Shown one piece after another: positions 34,620-43,860 of a stretch of 64,000 nt of DNA. The notes below the pieces were generated by a model that worked only from the letters and a program-made list of their open reading frames with translations, searched no databases and had not been told where the DNA came from. Position 1 is the first letter of the stretch. Each line of letters begins with the position of its first letter. The stretch is taken from assembly GCF_000960975.1 (NCBI RefSeq), contig NZ_CP010803.1, forward strand, positions 1,030,001 through 1,094,000. The letters run 5' to 3'. The DNA comes from Martelella endophytica. GTDB lineage: Bacteria; Pseudomonadota; Alphaproteobacteria; Rhizobiales; Rhizobiaceae. A program made the position numbers and the translations under genes.

Positions 34620-35396
34620 ATGACCATCGGATTCATCGGAACCGGCGAAATCACCAAGGCAGTCGTCACCGGCCTTTCGACGGCTGAGGGCGAAAAGCCC
34701 GTCATCCTGCTTTCGCCGCGCAATGCCGACATCGCCGCCGAACTTGCCGCGACGTTCGACAATGTAGCAGTTGCCGGCAGCAACCAGGCGGTCATTGATG
34801 AGGCGGATACCGTCTGCCTGGCGCTCCGGCCCCAGGATGCCGAAGCGATCCTTGAGGGGCTCAATTTCGGCACCGCCCGTCACGTCATCAGCTTCATGGC
34901 GACCTTCGGCGTCGAGCGCCTGAAGAAACTGGTGGCACCGGCAATGCGGGTGACGCTTGCCACGCCGCTTCCCGCCGTCGCCTTCCATGGCGGCCCGACG
35001 CCGATCTTCCCGCCGGATGAGGATGTGGTGGCGATGTTTGCCCCGCTCGGCACGCCGGTCGCTGTCGAGACCGAGGATGAATATCAGGCGCTCTGCGTCG
35101 CCACCGCAACGCTCGCCGGCGCCTTTGCCTATTACGAGACCATTTCCGACTGGCTGGAGGCGAAGTCCGTGCCCGCCGACAAGGCGCGTGCCTTCTCCGG
35201 CGCCGTGTTCTATGCGCTGGCCGCAACGGCCCGCAACGCGCCGGACGACAGCTTCGCAACGCTGACCGGCCACTCTGCCACCCGCGGTGGCACCAATGAG
35301 CAGGTGCTGAAGAACCTGAAGGATGACGGCGCCTATCAGGCGCTGTGGAAGGCTCTTGACGGAATCTGGGATCGGTTCGAAGCTGGCAAATCCTGA
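34620..35396 (+). CDS. ProC-like (pyrroline-5-carboxylate reductase family) protein
   Basis: A 258-residue NAD(P)-binding protein related to pyrroline-5-carboxylate reductase. It opens with MTIGFIGTGEITKAVVTGL (Rossmann motif GxGxIxxA-like) and contains LALRPQDAEAILEGL and VTLATPLPAVAFHGGPT, equivalent to ProC's MPNTP segment but altered. The end has LTGHSATRGGTNEQVLKNL, where ProC has a GGTT segment. The substitutions suggest a paralogue with another imine substrate rather than the main ProC. I chose the ATG at 34620 (GAGGA upstream). It is followed by a LysE exporter, suggesting amino-acid turnover. Confidence 0.75.
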   Translation: MTIGFIGTGEITKAVVTGLSTAEGEKPVILLSPRNADIAAELAATFDNVAVAGSNQAVIDEADTVCLALRPQDAEAILEGLNFGTARHVISFMATFGVERLKKLVAPAMRVTLATPLPAVAFHGGPTPIFPPDEDVVAMFAPLGTPVAVETEDEYQALCVATATLAGAFAYYETISDWLEAKSVPADKARAFSGAVFYALAATARNAPDDSFATLTGHSATRGGTNEQVLKNLKDDGAYQALWKALDGIWDRFEAGKS

Positions 35397-35417
35397 ACGC
35401 GCGCAAAGGAGCGCCGC

Positions 35418-36050
35418 ATGCCCCTAACCGAGCTTGTTCCCACCCTCGGCCTTGCCTGGCTTGCCTATTTCATCGCCGTGGTGAGCCCTGGCCCTGCCAC
35501 GCTGGCGATTGCCGGCACGGCCATGGCTGGCGATCGCCGGCGGGCCATCGCCCTTGCCAATGGCGTGCTGACCGGCTCGTTCTGCTGGGCGCTTCTTGCC
35601 GGCACGGGCATGGCGGCGGTGGTGACGAAGCTGGCTTACGGCCTCGTGGTGCTCAAATGCCTGGGCGGCCTCTATCTCCTCTTCCTTGCCTGGAAGAGCT
35701 TCCGCAGCGCGATGCGGACGGAGGTGCTGGAAACCGCCGTTTCCGCATCGGCCAGTCTTGCGACAAACTACCGCCGCGGGCTGCTGATCCATCTCACCAA
35801 TCCGAAGGCGATCTTCGCGTGGGTGTCGCTGGTTTCCATCGGTCTGCCGGCCGGAGCCGATCCGCAGGTGATCGCGGTCTTCATCGCCGGCGCGCTCGTC
35901 ATTGGCTTCTTGACCTTCAATGGCCTTGCCGTGCTGTTCTCCTCAAGCCTCGTCGTGCGCGGCTATCGCCGGGCCCGCCGCGGCATCGAGGGCGTCATGG
36001 CCGCCTTCTTCGCCTTTGCCGGCTTCAAGCTGCTGACGACGCGTTTCTGA
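35418..36050 (+). CDS. LysE family amino acid exporter
   Basis: LysE/RhtB translocator of 210 residues with about six membrane segments. It shows AYFIAVVSPGPATLAIAGTA, the signature PGP motif of the family, then LKCLGGLYLLFLAWKSFRSA and LIHLTNPKAIFAWVSLVSIG (NPKA motif). It exports amino acids or related compounds; specificity is unknown. AAAGGAGCG precedes the ATG, 21 bases after the ProC-like gene, so the two are likely co-transcribed. Confidence 0.88.
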   Translation: MPLTELVPTLGLAWLAYFIAVVSPGPATLAIAGTAMAGDRRRAIALANGVLTGSFCWALLAGTGMAAVVTKLAYGLVVLKCLGGLYLLFLAWKSFRSAMRTEVLETAVSASASLATNYRRGLLIHLTNPKAIFAWVSLVSIGLPAGADPQVIAVFIAGALVIGFLTFNGLAVLFSSSLVVRGYRRARRGIEGVMAAFFAFAGFKLLTTRF

Positions 36051-36051
36051 C

Positions 36052-36273
36052 ATGCTGGATGAAGACGAAATCGCAAACCGACTGCTGGCGCTCGAGCATG
36101 GCGAATTTCACTTTCCGACGCTCTATGGCAAAGGTTGGAACCGCCTCTATATCGGCGACAAGGTGAAGATCGGCCGGGAATTCCTGAATGCCGTGCGCAA
36201 GGGCAAATTCCCCGGCATCGAAGACACCGGCCGCAAGAAGGGCGGCGGCCGGGTCTATCTCAAGCGCGGCTGA
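36052..36273 (+). CDS. DUF1413-like small protein
   Basis: A 73-residue soluble protein starting one base after the LysE stop, so translationally coupled. It contains LYGKGWNRLYIGDKVKIGRE followed by FLNAVRKGKFPGI, resembling the DUF1413 pattern (W..L..G.+..+GR.F...V), and a basic C-terminus (GRKKGGGRVYLKRG). No known function; the basic tail might bind nucleic acid. Confidence 0.65.
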   Translation: MLDEDEIANRLLALEHGEFHFPTLYGKGWNRLYIGDKVKIGREFLNAVRKGKFPGIEDTGRKKGGGRVYLKRG

Positions 36274-36279
36274 CCGCCA

Positions 36280-36951
36280 TCAGGCCGAGTAGTCTCTTGC
36301 GCCGAAGATCGCCGAGCCGACCCGCACGCTGGTCGCACCGAAGGCGACGGCGATTTCATAATCGCCGGACATGCCCATGGAAAGCTTCGGCACGCTGTTT
36401 TCGGTGGCAAGCTCCGAGAGCAGCGCGAAGTACGGACCGGGGTTTTCGCCGGCCGGCGGAATGCACATCAGGCCTTCGATCTGAAGGCCGAGCTCCTCGC
36501 GGCAGAGCTTCAGGAAGGCCGCCGTCTCGCGCGGGTCGATACCCGCCTTCTGCGGCTCGTTTCCGGTGTTGACCTGGACATAAAGCCGCGGCGCCCTGCC
36601 CTGCTTTTCGATCTCCTTGGCCAGCGCGCGGGCGATCTTCTCGCGGTCGACGCTCTCGATGACGTCGAAAAGCTTCACCGCATCTTCGGCCTTGTTGGAT
36701 TGCAGCGGACCGATGAGATGCAGCTCGATATCGGCCGTCTCCTGCTTCAGCGCCGGCCACTTCTTCTGCGCTTCCTGCACCCGGTTCTCGCCGAACACAC
36801 GCTGGCCGGCTTCGATCGCAGGACGGATCGCATCGGCCTCGTGGGTCTTGGAAACGGCCACCAGCGTCACCGCCCCTTCGGGCCGTTCAACGGCATGTTC
36901 CGCCGCCCGTAACTTGCCCAGAACCTCTTGCAGATTTTCGCTGACACCCAT
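36280..36951 (-). CDS. YggS/PROSC family PLP homeostasis protein
   Basis: PLP-binding protein of the YggS/PLPBP family, 223 residues from the ATG at 36951. The PLP lysine lies in TLVAVSKTHEADAI; FGENRVQEAQKKWPAL and LHLIGPLQSNKAEDAVKLFD follow, and the C-terminus has LSMGMSGDYEIAVAFGATSV with RVGSAIFG binding phosphate. The family buffers free PLP and has no known catalytic activity. It is divergent from leuS across a 177-base gap in which no clear regulatory motif was seen. Confidence 0.92.
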   Translation of the reverse strand: MGVSENLQEVLGKLRAAEHAVERPEGAVTLVAVSKTHEADAIRPAIEAGQRVFGENRVQEAQKKWPALKQETADIELHLIGPLQSNKAEDAVKLFDVIESVDREKIARALAKEIEKQGRAPRLYVQVNTGNEPQKAGIDPRETAAFLKLCREELGLQIEGLMCIPPAGENPGPYFALLSELATENSVPKLSMGMSGDYEIAVAFGATSVRVGSAIFGARDYSA

Positions 36952-37128
36952 GCACTCGCACCTTCCTCTTTGTTTGCGGCGCCACCATATGGCAAAGGCG
37001 CGGCGCACCGCAACGCCGCAAAGCCTTTGCAGCGCCCTTTATCGACCCCGATTTACTTGACGCTGAAGCGCTTTCATGGTGAAGCTCACCGCCAAAATCG
37101 ATAAAGAAAATGACCGAGTAAAACCGAT

Positions 37129-39765
37129 ATGGCCTCCGAACGATACAACCCGCGTAAAGTCGAACCCGAGTGGCAGAAAAAGTGGAACGATGACAACGTC
37201 TTCGTGACCGACAATGCCGACCCGCGCGAGACCTACTACGTGCTTGAAATGTTTCCCTATCCTTCGGGGCGCATTCATATCGGCCATGTCCGCAACTATG
37301 CCATGGGCGATGTCGTGGCGCGCTACAAGCGGGCGCGCGGCTTCAACGTGCTGCACCCGATGGGCTGGGACGCCTTCGGCATGCCGGCTGAAAACGCGGC
37401 GATGCAGAACAAGGTTCATCCCAAGGACTGGACCTACGAAAACATCGCGACGATGCGCAACCAGCTGAAATCCATGGGCCTGTCGCTCGACTGGACCCGC
37501 GAATTCGCGACCTGCGATGTCGAATACTACCAGCGCCAGCAGCACCTGTTCCTCGACATGCTGGAAAAGAACCTGGTCTACCGCAAGCAGTCGAAGGTCA
37601 ACTGGGACCCGGTCGACATGACCGTGCTCGCCAATGAGCAGGTGATCGAAGGCCGCGGCTGGCGTTCCGGCGCTCTGGTTGAACAGCGCGAACTGGTGCA
37701 GTGGTTCTTCAAGATCACCGATTTTGCCCAGGACCTGCTGGACGCACTCGACACGCTCGACCACTGGCCGGAAAAGGTCCGGCTGATGCAGAAGAACTGG
37801 ATCGGCCGCTCCGAAGGCCTGTTGATCCGCTGGGACATCGCCGATGGCGCCGGCAAGGCGGGCGACCAGGAAGAGCTGCAGGTCTATACCACCCGCCCGG
37901 ACACGATCTTCGGCGCCTCGTTCATGGCGATCTCCGCCGACCATCCGCTGGCGCGCGAAGCCGCCAAGCACGACGACAAGGTTGCCGCCTTCTGCGCGGA
38001 AACCCGGCATACCGGCACCTCGCTGGCAGCACTTGAAACAGCGGAAAAGAAGGGCATTGACACCGGCATCCGCGTGCGCCATCCCTTCGACGAGAGCTGG
38101 GAGCTGCCGGTCTACGTCGCCAATTTCGTGCTGATGGACTATGGCACGGGCGCGATCTTCGGTTGCCCGGCCGGCGACCAGCGCGACCTCGACTTCGCCC
38201 GCAAATACGGCCTGCCCGTCACACCCATTGTGATGCCGAAGGGCGGCGATGCGGCGACCTTCGAAATCGGCGACGAGGCCTATACCGATGACGGCGTGAT
38301 GATCAATTCGCGCTTCCTCGACGGCATGGGAACGGACGAAGCCTTTGAAACCATTGCCGGCAAGCTGGAAGCCGAGATCGTGCGCGGTGCACCGCGCGGC
38401 GAACGCAAGGTCAATTTCCGCCTGCGCGACTGGGGCATTTCCCGCCAGCGCTACTGGGGCTGCCCGATCCCCGTGATCCACTGCGACGACTGCGGCGTGG
38501 TGCCCGTGCCGAAGGCCGACCTGCCGGTGAAGCTGCCGGACGACATCGACTTCGAAAAGCCCGGCAACCCGCTCGACCGCCACCCGACCTGGCGCAACGT
38601 CGCCTGCCCGCATTGCGGCAAGCCGGCCCGGCGCGAGACCGACACGATGGACACCTTCGTCGACTCGAGCTGGTATTACACCCGCTTCACCGCACCGCAC
38701 GAGGATGCACCGACCGATCCGGCGATCGCCGACCGCTGGCTGCCCGTCGATCAGTATATCGGCGGCATCGAGCACGCGATCCTGCATCTGCTCTATTCGC
38801 GCTTCTTCACCCGGGCGATGAAGGCGACCGGACATGTCAGCCATGACGAGCCGTTCAAGGGCCTGTTTACACAGGGCATGGTGGTGCACGAAACCTATCG
38901 CGCCGGCGGCAGCGGTCCGAATGGCCGTTGGGTCTCGCCGACCGAGATCCGCATCGAGGAAAATGACGGGACCCGCAAGGCCTTCCTCATCGACACCGAC
39001 GAGGAAATCACGATCGGCTCCATCGAAAAGATGTCGAAGTCGAAGAAGAACGTCATCGATCCCGACGATATTCTTTCGACCTATGGTGCTGATACCGCAC
39101 GCTTTTTCGTTCTCTCCGACAGTCCACCGGATCGCGATGTCGTCTGGACGGAGGCCGGCGTACAAGGCACGTTCCGTTTCGTGCAGCGCATCTGGCGGCT
39201 GATTTCCGAGGCCGCCCCTGCGCTCGCCGCTGCCGAGGCAAAGCCCGGAACCGGGGGTAAGGCGCTCGAAATCTCGCGCGCCGCCCACAAGACGCTGAAA
39301 GCCGTTGCCGGCGACATCGAGGCACTGGCCTTCAACAAGGCGATCGCGCGCATCTACGAACTCGTCAATGTGCTGGCCGCGCCGCTGACCGAAGCGGCCA
39401 AGGGCAAGGCGGATGCCGAGACACTGGGCGCCCTCAAGGAAGCCAGCCTGTTCCTGACCCATTGTTTTGCACCGATGATGCCGCATCTTGCCGAAGAGTG
39501 CTGGCAGGTGCTGGGCGGGACGGGTATGCTCGCCATGGCCGCCTGGCCGGCTTACGATGCCGCGCTGACCGCCGATAACGAGATTACCCTGCCGGTGCAG
39601 GTGAACGGCAAGAAGCGCGCCGAGCTGACGGTGGCGCGCGATGCCGATCCCGAAAGCATCAAGGCCGCGGTGATGGAACTGGAAGCGGTGGTCCGGGCGC
39701 TGGATGGCAAGGCCCCGAAGAAGATCATCGTCGTGCCGCAAAGGATCGTGAACATTGTTGTCTGA
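37129..39765 (+). CDS. leuS: leucyl-tRNA synthetase
   Basis: Class I aminoacyl-tRNA synthetase charging tRNA-Leu. The 878-residue protein contains the HIGH-type motif [19 protein letters not shown] near residue 44, the CP1 editing domain ([16 protein letters not shown], then the aspartate-containing [16 protein letters not shown]), and KMSKS at 634-638. The C-terminal anticodon-binding and leucine-specific domains complete the usual length. It heads the leuS-lptE-holA operon, conserved in Rhizobiaceae; its stop is overlapped by lptE. Very confident. Confidence 0.97.
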   Translation: MASERYNPRKVEPEWQKKWNDDNVFVTDNADPRETYYVLEMFPYPSGRIHIGHVRNYAMGDVVARYKRARGFNVLHPMGWDAFGMPAENAAMQNKVHPKDWTYENIATMRNQLKSMGLSLDWTREFATCDVEYYQRQQHLFLDMLEKNLVYRKQSKVNWDPVDMTVLANEQVIEGRGWRSGALVEQRELVQWFFKITDFAQDLLDALDTLDHWPEKVRLMQKNWIGRSEGLLIRWDIADGAGKAGDQEELQVYTTRPDTIFGASFMAISADHPLAREAAKHDDKVAAFCAETRHTGTSLAALETAEKKGIDTGIRVRHPFDESWELPVYVANFVLMDYGTGAIFGCPAGDQRDLDFARKYGLPVTPIVMPKGGDAATFEIGDEAYTDDGVMINSRFLDGMGTDEAFETIAGKLEAEIVRGAPRGERKVNFRLRDWGISRQRYWGCPIPVIHCDDCGVVPVPKADLPVKLPDDIDFEKPGNPLDRHPTWRNVACPHCGKPARRETDTMDTFVDSSWYYTRFTAPHEDAPTDPAIADRWLPVDQYIGGIEHAILHLLYSRFFTRAMKATGHVSHDEPFKGLFTQGMVVHETYRAGGSGPNGRWVSPTEIRIEENDGTRKAFLIDTDEEITIGSIEKMSKSKKNVIDPDDILSTYGADTARFFVLSDSPPDRDVVWTEAGVQGTFRFVQRIWRLISEAAPALAAAEAKPGTGGKALEISRAAHKTLKAVAGDIEALAFNKAIARIYELVNVLAAPLTEAAKGKADAETLGALKEASLFLTHCFAPMMPHLAEECWQVLGGTGMLAMAAWPAYDAALTADNEITLPVQVNGKKRAELTVARDADPESIKAAVMELEAVVRALDGKAPKKIIVVPQRIVNIVV

Positions 39766-40324
39766 TCGCCTTTTCCGCGCCGCTCTGCCGGCCGCCGCCC
39801 TTGCGGCGGTCCTGGCGCTCTCCTCCTGCCAGGTGCGCCCGCTCTATGGCGGTGTCCAGGGTGCGGCACTGAACGCCAAGATGCACGAGCTCGCCTTCAA
39901 CACGCCGTCGACGCCCGTGGCGCAGGCCGTGCTGAACGAGCTGATCTTCCTGACCGGCGGCGGCAAGGGCGAAAGCCTCGATCCGAAATATGATGTGAGT
40001 GTCACCGCCTATGCCGTGACGACCGATGTTCTGGTGAATGATTCGTCCGACACCGCGGATGCCGGCCGTACGATCGTGACCGCCGACTTCTCCGTGCGTC
40101 GCCGCTCCGACAGCAAGCTGCTGGCCTCCGGTCAGCGTCGCGCCACCGCGCTCGTCGATTTCCCCTCGCAGGAGTTCGCCAAGCAGCGGGCAATCCGCGA
40201 CGCCGAGCGGCGCGCCGCCCGCGAGGTGGCGGAAATCATCAACGCCGATATCGCCATCGCCCTCAACACCGAGCCGCCGGAGGAGCTTCCGCCGGCGCCC
40301 GGAACCGATAAGCCGTTGAAATAG
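39755..40324 (+). CDS. lptE: LPS assembly lipoprotein LptE
   Basis: Outer-membrane lipoprotein that plugs LptD during lipopolysaccharide insertion. The 189-residue protein has a lipoprotein signal with lipobox ALSSC (lipidated Cys25), then VRPLYG, the typical start of mature LptE, and [16 protein letters not shown]. Start is a TTG at 39755 (or the next TTG at 39758), overlapping the leuS 3' end by 11 bases, so it depends on coupling. The C-terminal proline-rich tail is disordered. Position between leuS and holA strongly supports the call. Confidence 0.88.
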   Translation: MLSDRLFRAALPAAALAAVLALSSCQVRPLYGGVQGAALNAKMHELAFNTPSTPVAQAVLNELIFLTGGGKGESLDPKYDVSVTAYAVTTDVLVNDSSDTADAGRTIVTADFSVRRRSDSKLLASGQRRATALVDFPSQEFAKQRAIRDAERRAAREVAEIINADIAIALNTEPPEELPPAPGTDKPLK

Positions 40325-40364
40325 CGTCGGTTTCACCGGCGCCCTCCACCAGGGCCGGATCGCG

Positions 40365-41411
40365 ATGACCGAGATAAAGTCCTACCAGTTCGATGCCTTC
40401 CTGCGCCAGGATGCCGGCAAATACCGCGCATTCCTGGTCTATGGACCCGATCGCGGCCTGGTCAGCGAGCGCGCCTCGCTGATAGCCAAGGGCACAAGGG
40501 TGGCGCTCGACGACCCGTTTTCGGTAATGAAGCTCGATATCGGCGATGTCGATGGCGACGCCGGGCGGATCATGGACGAAATGAACGCCATCGGCCTCTT
40601 CGGCGGCGAGCGACTCGTCTGGGTACGCGCGGGCGGCAACGACAAGGTGCTCGCCGACGTGCTGAAAATGCTCGCCGAAACACCCCCGCAAAGCGCCTTT
40701 CTCATTATCGAGGCCAGCGAGCTGCGCAAGGGCACCGCCATGCGCAAGGCTGCGGAGGGCGCCCGGAGCATCGCCGCGATCCCCTGTTATGCCGATGACA
40801 CACGCGCGCTCAACGGTCTCGTCGATGAGGCCCTGGGCAGTGCAAACCTGCGGATCACGCCCCCGGCTCGCCAACTCCTTCTCTCCCTCATCGGCGGCGA
40901 CCGGCTGGCAACCCGCAACGAGATCGAAAAGCTCGTCCTGTTTGCCCGCGGCCTTGATGTCATCGATGAGGAACATGTTGCCACCGTGATCGGCGACGCT
41001 AGCGCCATTTCGGCCGATGATGCGGTGGATGCGGTGCTGGCCGGCGATATTGCCGCACTTCGCCATGCCATGGCCAAGATCGCGCAGTCGAAAACACCGA
41101 TTTTCCTGATCCTCAACGGCTGCCTGCGGCAGTTTCACATGCTCGACCTGATGCGTGCCGATATCGAAGGCAAGCGTCAGAGCGTGAGCCAGGTGATGCA
41201 GAGCCATGGCCGCGGCATTTTCTTCAAGCGCAAACCATTGTTCGAAAAGGCACTTTCGGCCTGGAACGGGGACGCGACCGCGCGTGCGCTGCGAATGCTT
41301 TCCGATGCCGTGTTGAAGACCCGGCAATATCCTGCACTCGAGGAAAGTATCGCCATGCAGACGCTTCTGGCGCTGGCGCTGCGCTCCAACAGGGGTGTGA
41401 TGCGCGGATAG
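40365..41411 (+). CDS. holA: DNA polymerase III subunit delta
   Basis: Clamp-loader delta subunit, 348 residues. It opens with YQFDAFLRQDAGKYRAFLVY and GPDRGLVSERA, equivalent to the HolA YGxD/E start; domain III shows RQLLLSLIGGDRLATRNEIE, KLVLF and NGCLRQFHMLDLMRADIEG. It lacks a complete Walker A, as expected for delta. Last gene of the leuS-lptE-holA operon, converging on parB at a weak hairpin. Confidence 0.92.
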   Translation: MTEIKSYQFDAFLRQDAGKYRAFLVYGPDRGLVSERASLIAKGTRVALDDPFSVMKLDIGDVDGDAGRIMDEMNAIGLFGGERLVWVRAGGNDKVLADVLKMLAETPPQSAFLIIEASELRKGTAMRKAAEGARSIAAIPCYADDTRALNGLVDEALGSANLRITPPARQLLLSLIGGDRLATRNEIEKLVLFARGLDVIDEEHVATVIGDASAISADDAVDAVLAGDIAALRHAMAKIAQSKTPIFLILNGCLRQFHMLDLMRADIEGKRQSVSQVMQSHGRGIFFKRKPLFEKALSAWNGDATARALRMLSDAVLKTRQYPALEESIAMQTLLALALRSNRGVMRG

Positions 41412-41480
41412 TTCTCGGCAGGGCAGATGCTCAACCGTCGTCTCTATCGGCTATAACCTCTCGCAAGCGCCTGATAAACG

Positions 41481-41512
41481 AACCAAAAATTGTACCATAT
41501 CAATTTTCGGTT
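41481..41512. terminator. hairpin between convergent holA and parB
   Basis: A 12-bp AT-rich stem with one mismatch, AACCAAAAATTG (41481-41492) against CAATTTTCGGTT (41501-41512), loop 8 bases. The A- and T-rich arms could give weak bidirectional termination; no separate T-run follows. Confidence 0.45.
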
Positions 41513-41519
41513 ACATCCT

Positions 41520-42398
41520 TCAGGGCGTGCGGTCGAGCCTGCGGCAAAGGTCATCGAGCTGGTCGAGCGTGGAATAGGCGATCTTCAGCTGACCGCCTCC
41601 GGTCTTGTGATCGATGGTCACCGAAAGACCAAGACGATCGGAGAGCGAGCGTTCCAGTGCCAGCGTATCGGCATCCTTTTCCTTCGCCGGCCGCGATGGC
41701 CTGACGCCTTCAATGGCGCGCTGGGCGAGCTTTTCAGCATCGCGAACCGACATGCCCCGCTCGACGACGGTACGTGCCAGCGCCTCCGGATCGGGCGTCG
41801 ATATCAGCGCGCGCGCATGGCCGGCCGACAGGTCTCCCTGTGCCAGCATGTCGCGCACGCCTTCGGGCAGCTTCAAAAGACGCAGGCTGTTCGCAACGTG
41901 GCTTCGGCTCTTGCCGATGATCTCGCCAAGATCGTTCTGCGTATAGCCATGCTCCGCCATCAGCAGTTCGTAGCCATTGGCTTCTTCCAACGGATTGAGA
42001 TCGGCGCGCTGGACATTCTCGACGATCGCGATTTCCAGCGCAGTGCGGTCGTCGACGTCGCGGATCAGTACCGGCACTTCCGAAAGCCCGGCAAGCTGCG
42101 CAGCGCGCCAGCGGCGCTCGCCCGCGATGATCTCGAAGCGCTGATCGCCGATCGTGCGCACCACCACCGGCTGGACAATGCCATGCTGGCGGATGGACGC
42201 AGCGAGATCGCGCAGATCCTCTTCCTCGAAATGGCGGCGCGGATTGCGGGGATTGCGGCTGATGAATTCGATCGGCACGCGCCGATCGGCAGCCATGACG
42301 GGGCTTGCTACGGCTTCCTCAGGAGTGGCCTTGTCAATATCACCGATCAGGGCCGCGAGGCCGCGGCCGAGGCGCCGTTTGGATGTGTCTTCACTCAT
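41520..42398 (-). CDS. parB: chromosome partitioning protein ParB
   Basis: CTP-dependent DNA clamp that loads at parS and segregates the origin with ParA. The 292-residue protein begins [14 protein letters not shown] (ParA-interaction segment), then shows the CTP-binding region [12 protein letters not shown] and [20 protein letters not shown], the [23 protein letters not shown], and a C-terminal dimerisation domain. I chose the ATG at 42398 (AAGGTGG upstream). Two perfect parS sites lie 1.4 and 3.4 kb away, and parA is directly upstream in the same operon. Confidence 0.96.
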   Translation of the reverse strand: MSEDTSKRRLGRGLAALIGDIDKATPEEAVASPVMAADRRVPIEFISRNPRNPRRHFEEEDLRDLAASIRQHGIVQPVVVRTIGDQRFEIIAGERRWRAAQLAGLSEVPVLIRDVDDRTALEIAIVENVQRADLNPLEEANGYELLMAEHGYTQNDLGEIIGKSRSHVANSLRLLKLPEGVRDMLAQGDLSAGHARALISTPDPEALARTVVERGMSVRDAEKLAQRAIEGVRPSRPAKEKDADTLALERSLSDRLGLSVTIDHKTGGGQLKIAYSTLDQLDDLCRRLDRTP

Positions 42399-42417
42399 GT
42401 CATGCACCACCTTGGAA

Positions 42418-43209
42418 TCACGCTGCCGCTAAGGCCCGCTCGCGCTGGATGATCTCGGAGGCGAGCTGGATATAGGCCTGGCTGCCCTGGCACTTGAGAT
42501 CATACAGAATGACCGGCTTGCCGAAGGACGGTGCCTCCGAAACCCGAACATTGCGCGGGATCAGCGTCTTGTAGACCTTGTCGCCCATATATTCGCGCAC
42601 ATCCGAAACCACCTGCTGGGCAAGATTGTTGCGGGAATCATACATGGTCAGCACCACACCCTGGATTTCGAGGCGCGGATTGATGGTGCTGCGAACCTCC
42701 TTGACCGTGTCGAGAAGCTGGCCGAGCCCCTCAAGCGCAAAAAACTCGCACTGCAGCGGCACCAGGATCGCCTGGGCGGCGCCCATCGCATTCATCGTCA
42801 ACAGGTTGAAGGATGGCGGGCAGTCGCAGAAGACGTACCGGTATTCGCCGACTTCCGGCTGCTGCAAGGCATCGCGCAGCTTGAAGACGCGGCGGGGATC
42901 GGAGGCGATTTCAAGCTCGAAGCCGAGAAGATCGAGCGTCGACGGAACGATATCGAGATTGGGCACGGCCGTATGGACCGCGGCCTCCTGCACCGTCTTT
43001 TCCCCGACAAGAACATCATAGGCGGAATGCACGCGCTGATCGCGCTCTATACCGAGGCCGGTCGATGCATTGCCCTGCGGGTCGAGGTCGATGATCAGCA
43101 CCTTTTCGCCGATCGCCGCCAATGCTGTCGCGAGATTGATGGCCGTTGTGGTCTTTCCGACGCCGCCCTTCTGGTTGGCGACCGTGATGATACGCGTTTT
43201 GTTAACCAT
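42418..43209 (-). CDS. parA: chromosome partitioning ATPase ParA
   Basis: Deviant-Walker ATPase moving ParB-parS complexes. The 263-residue protein has VANQKGGVGKTTTAINLATA (signature lysine and P-loop at the N-terminus), LIIDLDPQGNASTGLG (A') and YRYVFCDCPPSFNLLTMNAM (Walker B). Nineteen bases separate it from parB, and rsmG lies 12 bases upstream, so rsmG-parA-parB is one operon. Very confident. Confidence 0.97.
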   Translation of the reverse strand: MVNKTRIITVANQKGGVGKTTTAINLATALAAIGEKVLIIDLDPQGNASTGLGIERDQRVHSAYDVLVGEKTVQEAAVHTAVPNLDIVPSTLDLLGFELEIASDPRRVFKLRDALQQPEVGEYRYVFCDCPPSFNLLTMNAMGAAQAILVPLQCEFFALEGLGQLLDTVKEVRSTINPRLEIQGVVLTMYDSRNNLAQQVVSDVREYMGDKVYKTLIPRNVRVSEAPSFGKPVILYDLKCQGSQAYIQLASEIIQRERALAAA

Positions 43210-43221
43210 GATACGATCCGG

Positions 43222-43845
43222 TTACGGTGCTTTTCGACGCGCGAGGCCGGATATTTCGAGGATCACGGAGCCGGGCTCGACCTTGCTGTCATGTTTTACC
43301 AGATCGAACGACCAAAGGTCACGCGCTTTGTCGATCTCCTGCTGATAATCCCGACCCTTGTGGAAAAAGGCGGTGAAATCAGCGCGTTTTGCAAACCACG
43401 GTTCAGCGTAGGTGAACAGCAGATCGAGCGCTGCGAGCGCCCTTGCCGACATCACCTCAGCGTCCGCAATAGCGTCCAGCGCCGATTCGGCGCGCAGGGC
43501 ATGGACGCTGGCGCGCGCGCCCGTCTCGCGGATGGCGGTGCGCAGAAACGATGCCTTCTTGTTGTTGCTCTCGACCAGATGCACCCAGCCTTCGCCGATC
43601 TCCGCCAGGAAGATTGCGGTGACGATGCCGGGAAAACCGCCGCCACTGCCCAGATCGACCCAGGTTTTCGATCCCGGGGCGCACTGGAAAATCTGGGCGC
43701 TGTCGGCGATATGCCGATCCCACATCTGCTGGCGGGTCGAGGGCGCGACGAGATTGATCGATCTAGCCCACTTCTCGAAATGGCTGACGAAGGTCTCGAG
43801 GCGATCCTGTGTTTCACGTGAAACAGTCTGACCGTTGATCTTCAT
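43222..43845 (-). CDS. rsmG: 16S rRNA (guanine-527-N7) methyltransferase
   Basis: GidB/RsmG methyltransferase for G527 of 16S rRNA. The 207-residue protein shows [19 protein letters not shown] near the N-terminus, [11 protein letters not shown], and the SAM loop [16 protein letters not shown]. The 5' end carries a perfect parS: codons VSRET are encoded by TGTTTCACGTGAAACA, so the gene start doubles as a partition site, as often found in rsmG. Upstream neighbour mnmG is 15 bases away on the same strand. Confidence 0.95.
   Translation of the reverse strand: MKINGQTVSRETQDRLETFVSHFEKWARSINLVAPSTRQQMWDRHIADSAQIFQCAPGSKTWVDLGSGGGFPGIVTAIFLAEIGEGWVHLVESNNKKASFLRTAIRETGARASVHALRAESALDAIADAEVMSARALAALDLLFTYAEPWFAKRADFTAFFHKGRDYQQEIDKARDLWSFDLVKHDSKVEPGSVILEISGLARRKAP
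43810..43825. other. parS site 1 (perfect)
   Basis: TGTTTCACGTGAAACA matches the 16-base parS consensus exactly. It lies inside the first codons of rsmG, about 6.6 kb from the putative oriC. Confidence 0.95.
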
Positions 43846-43860
43846 GGAAGCACTCCGATA

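Noticed and set aside
37039..39741. Long open frame on the minus strand opposite leuS.
   Set aside because: leuS carries HIGH and KMSKS motifs in the other strand; the antisense frame has no motif.
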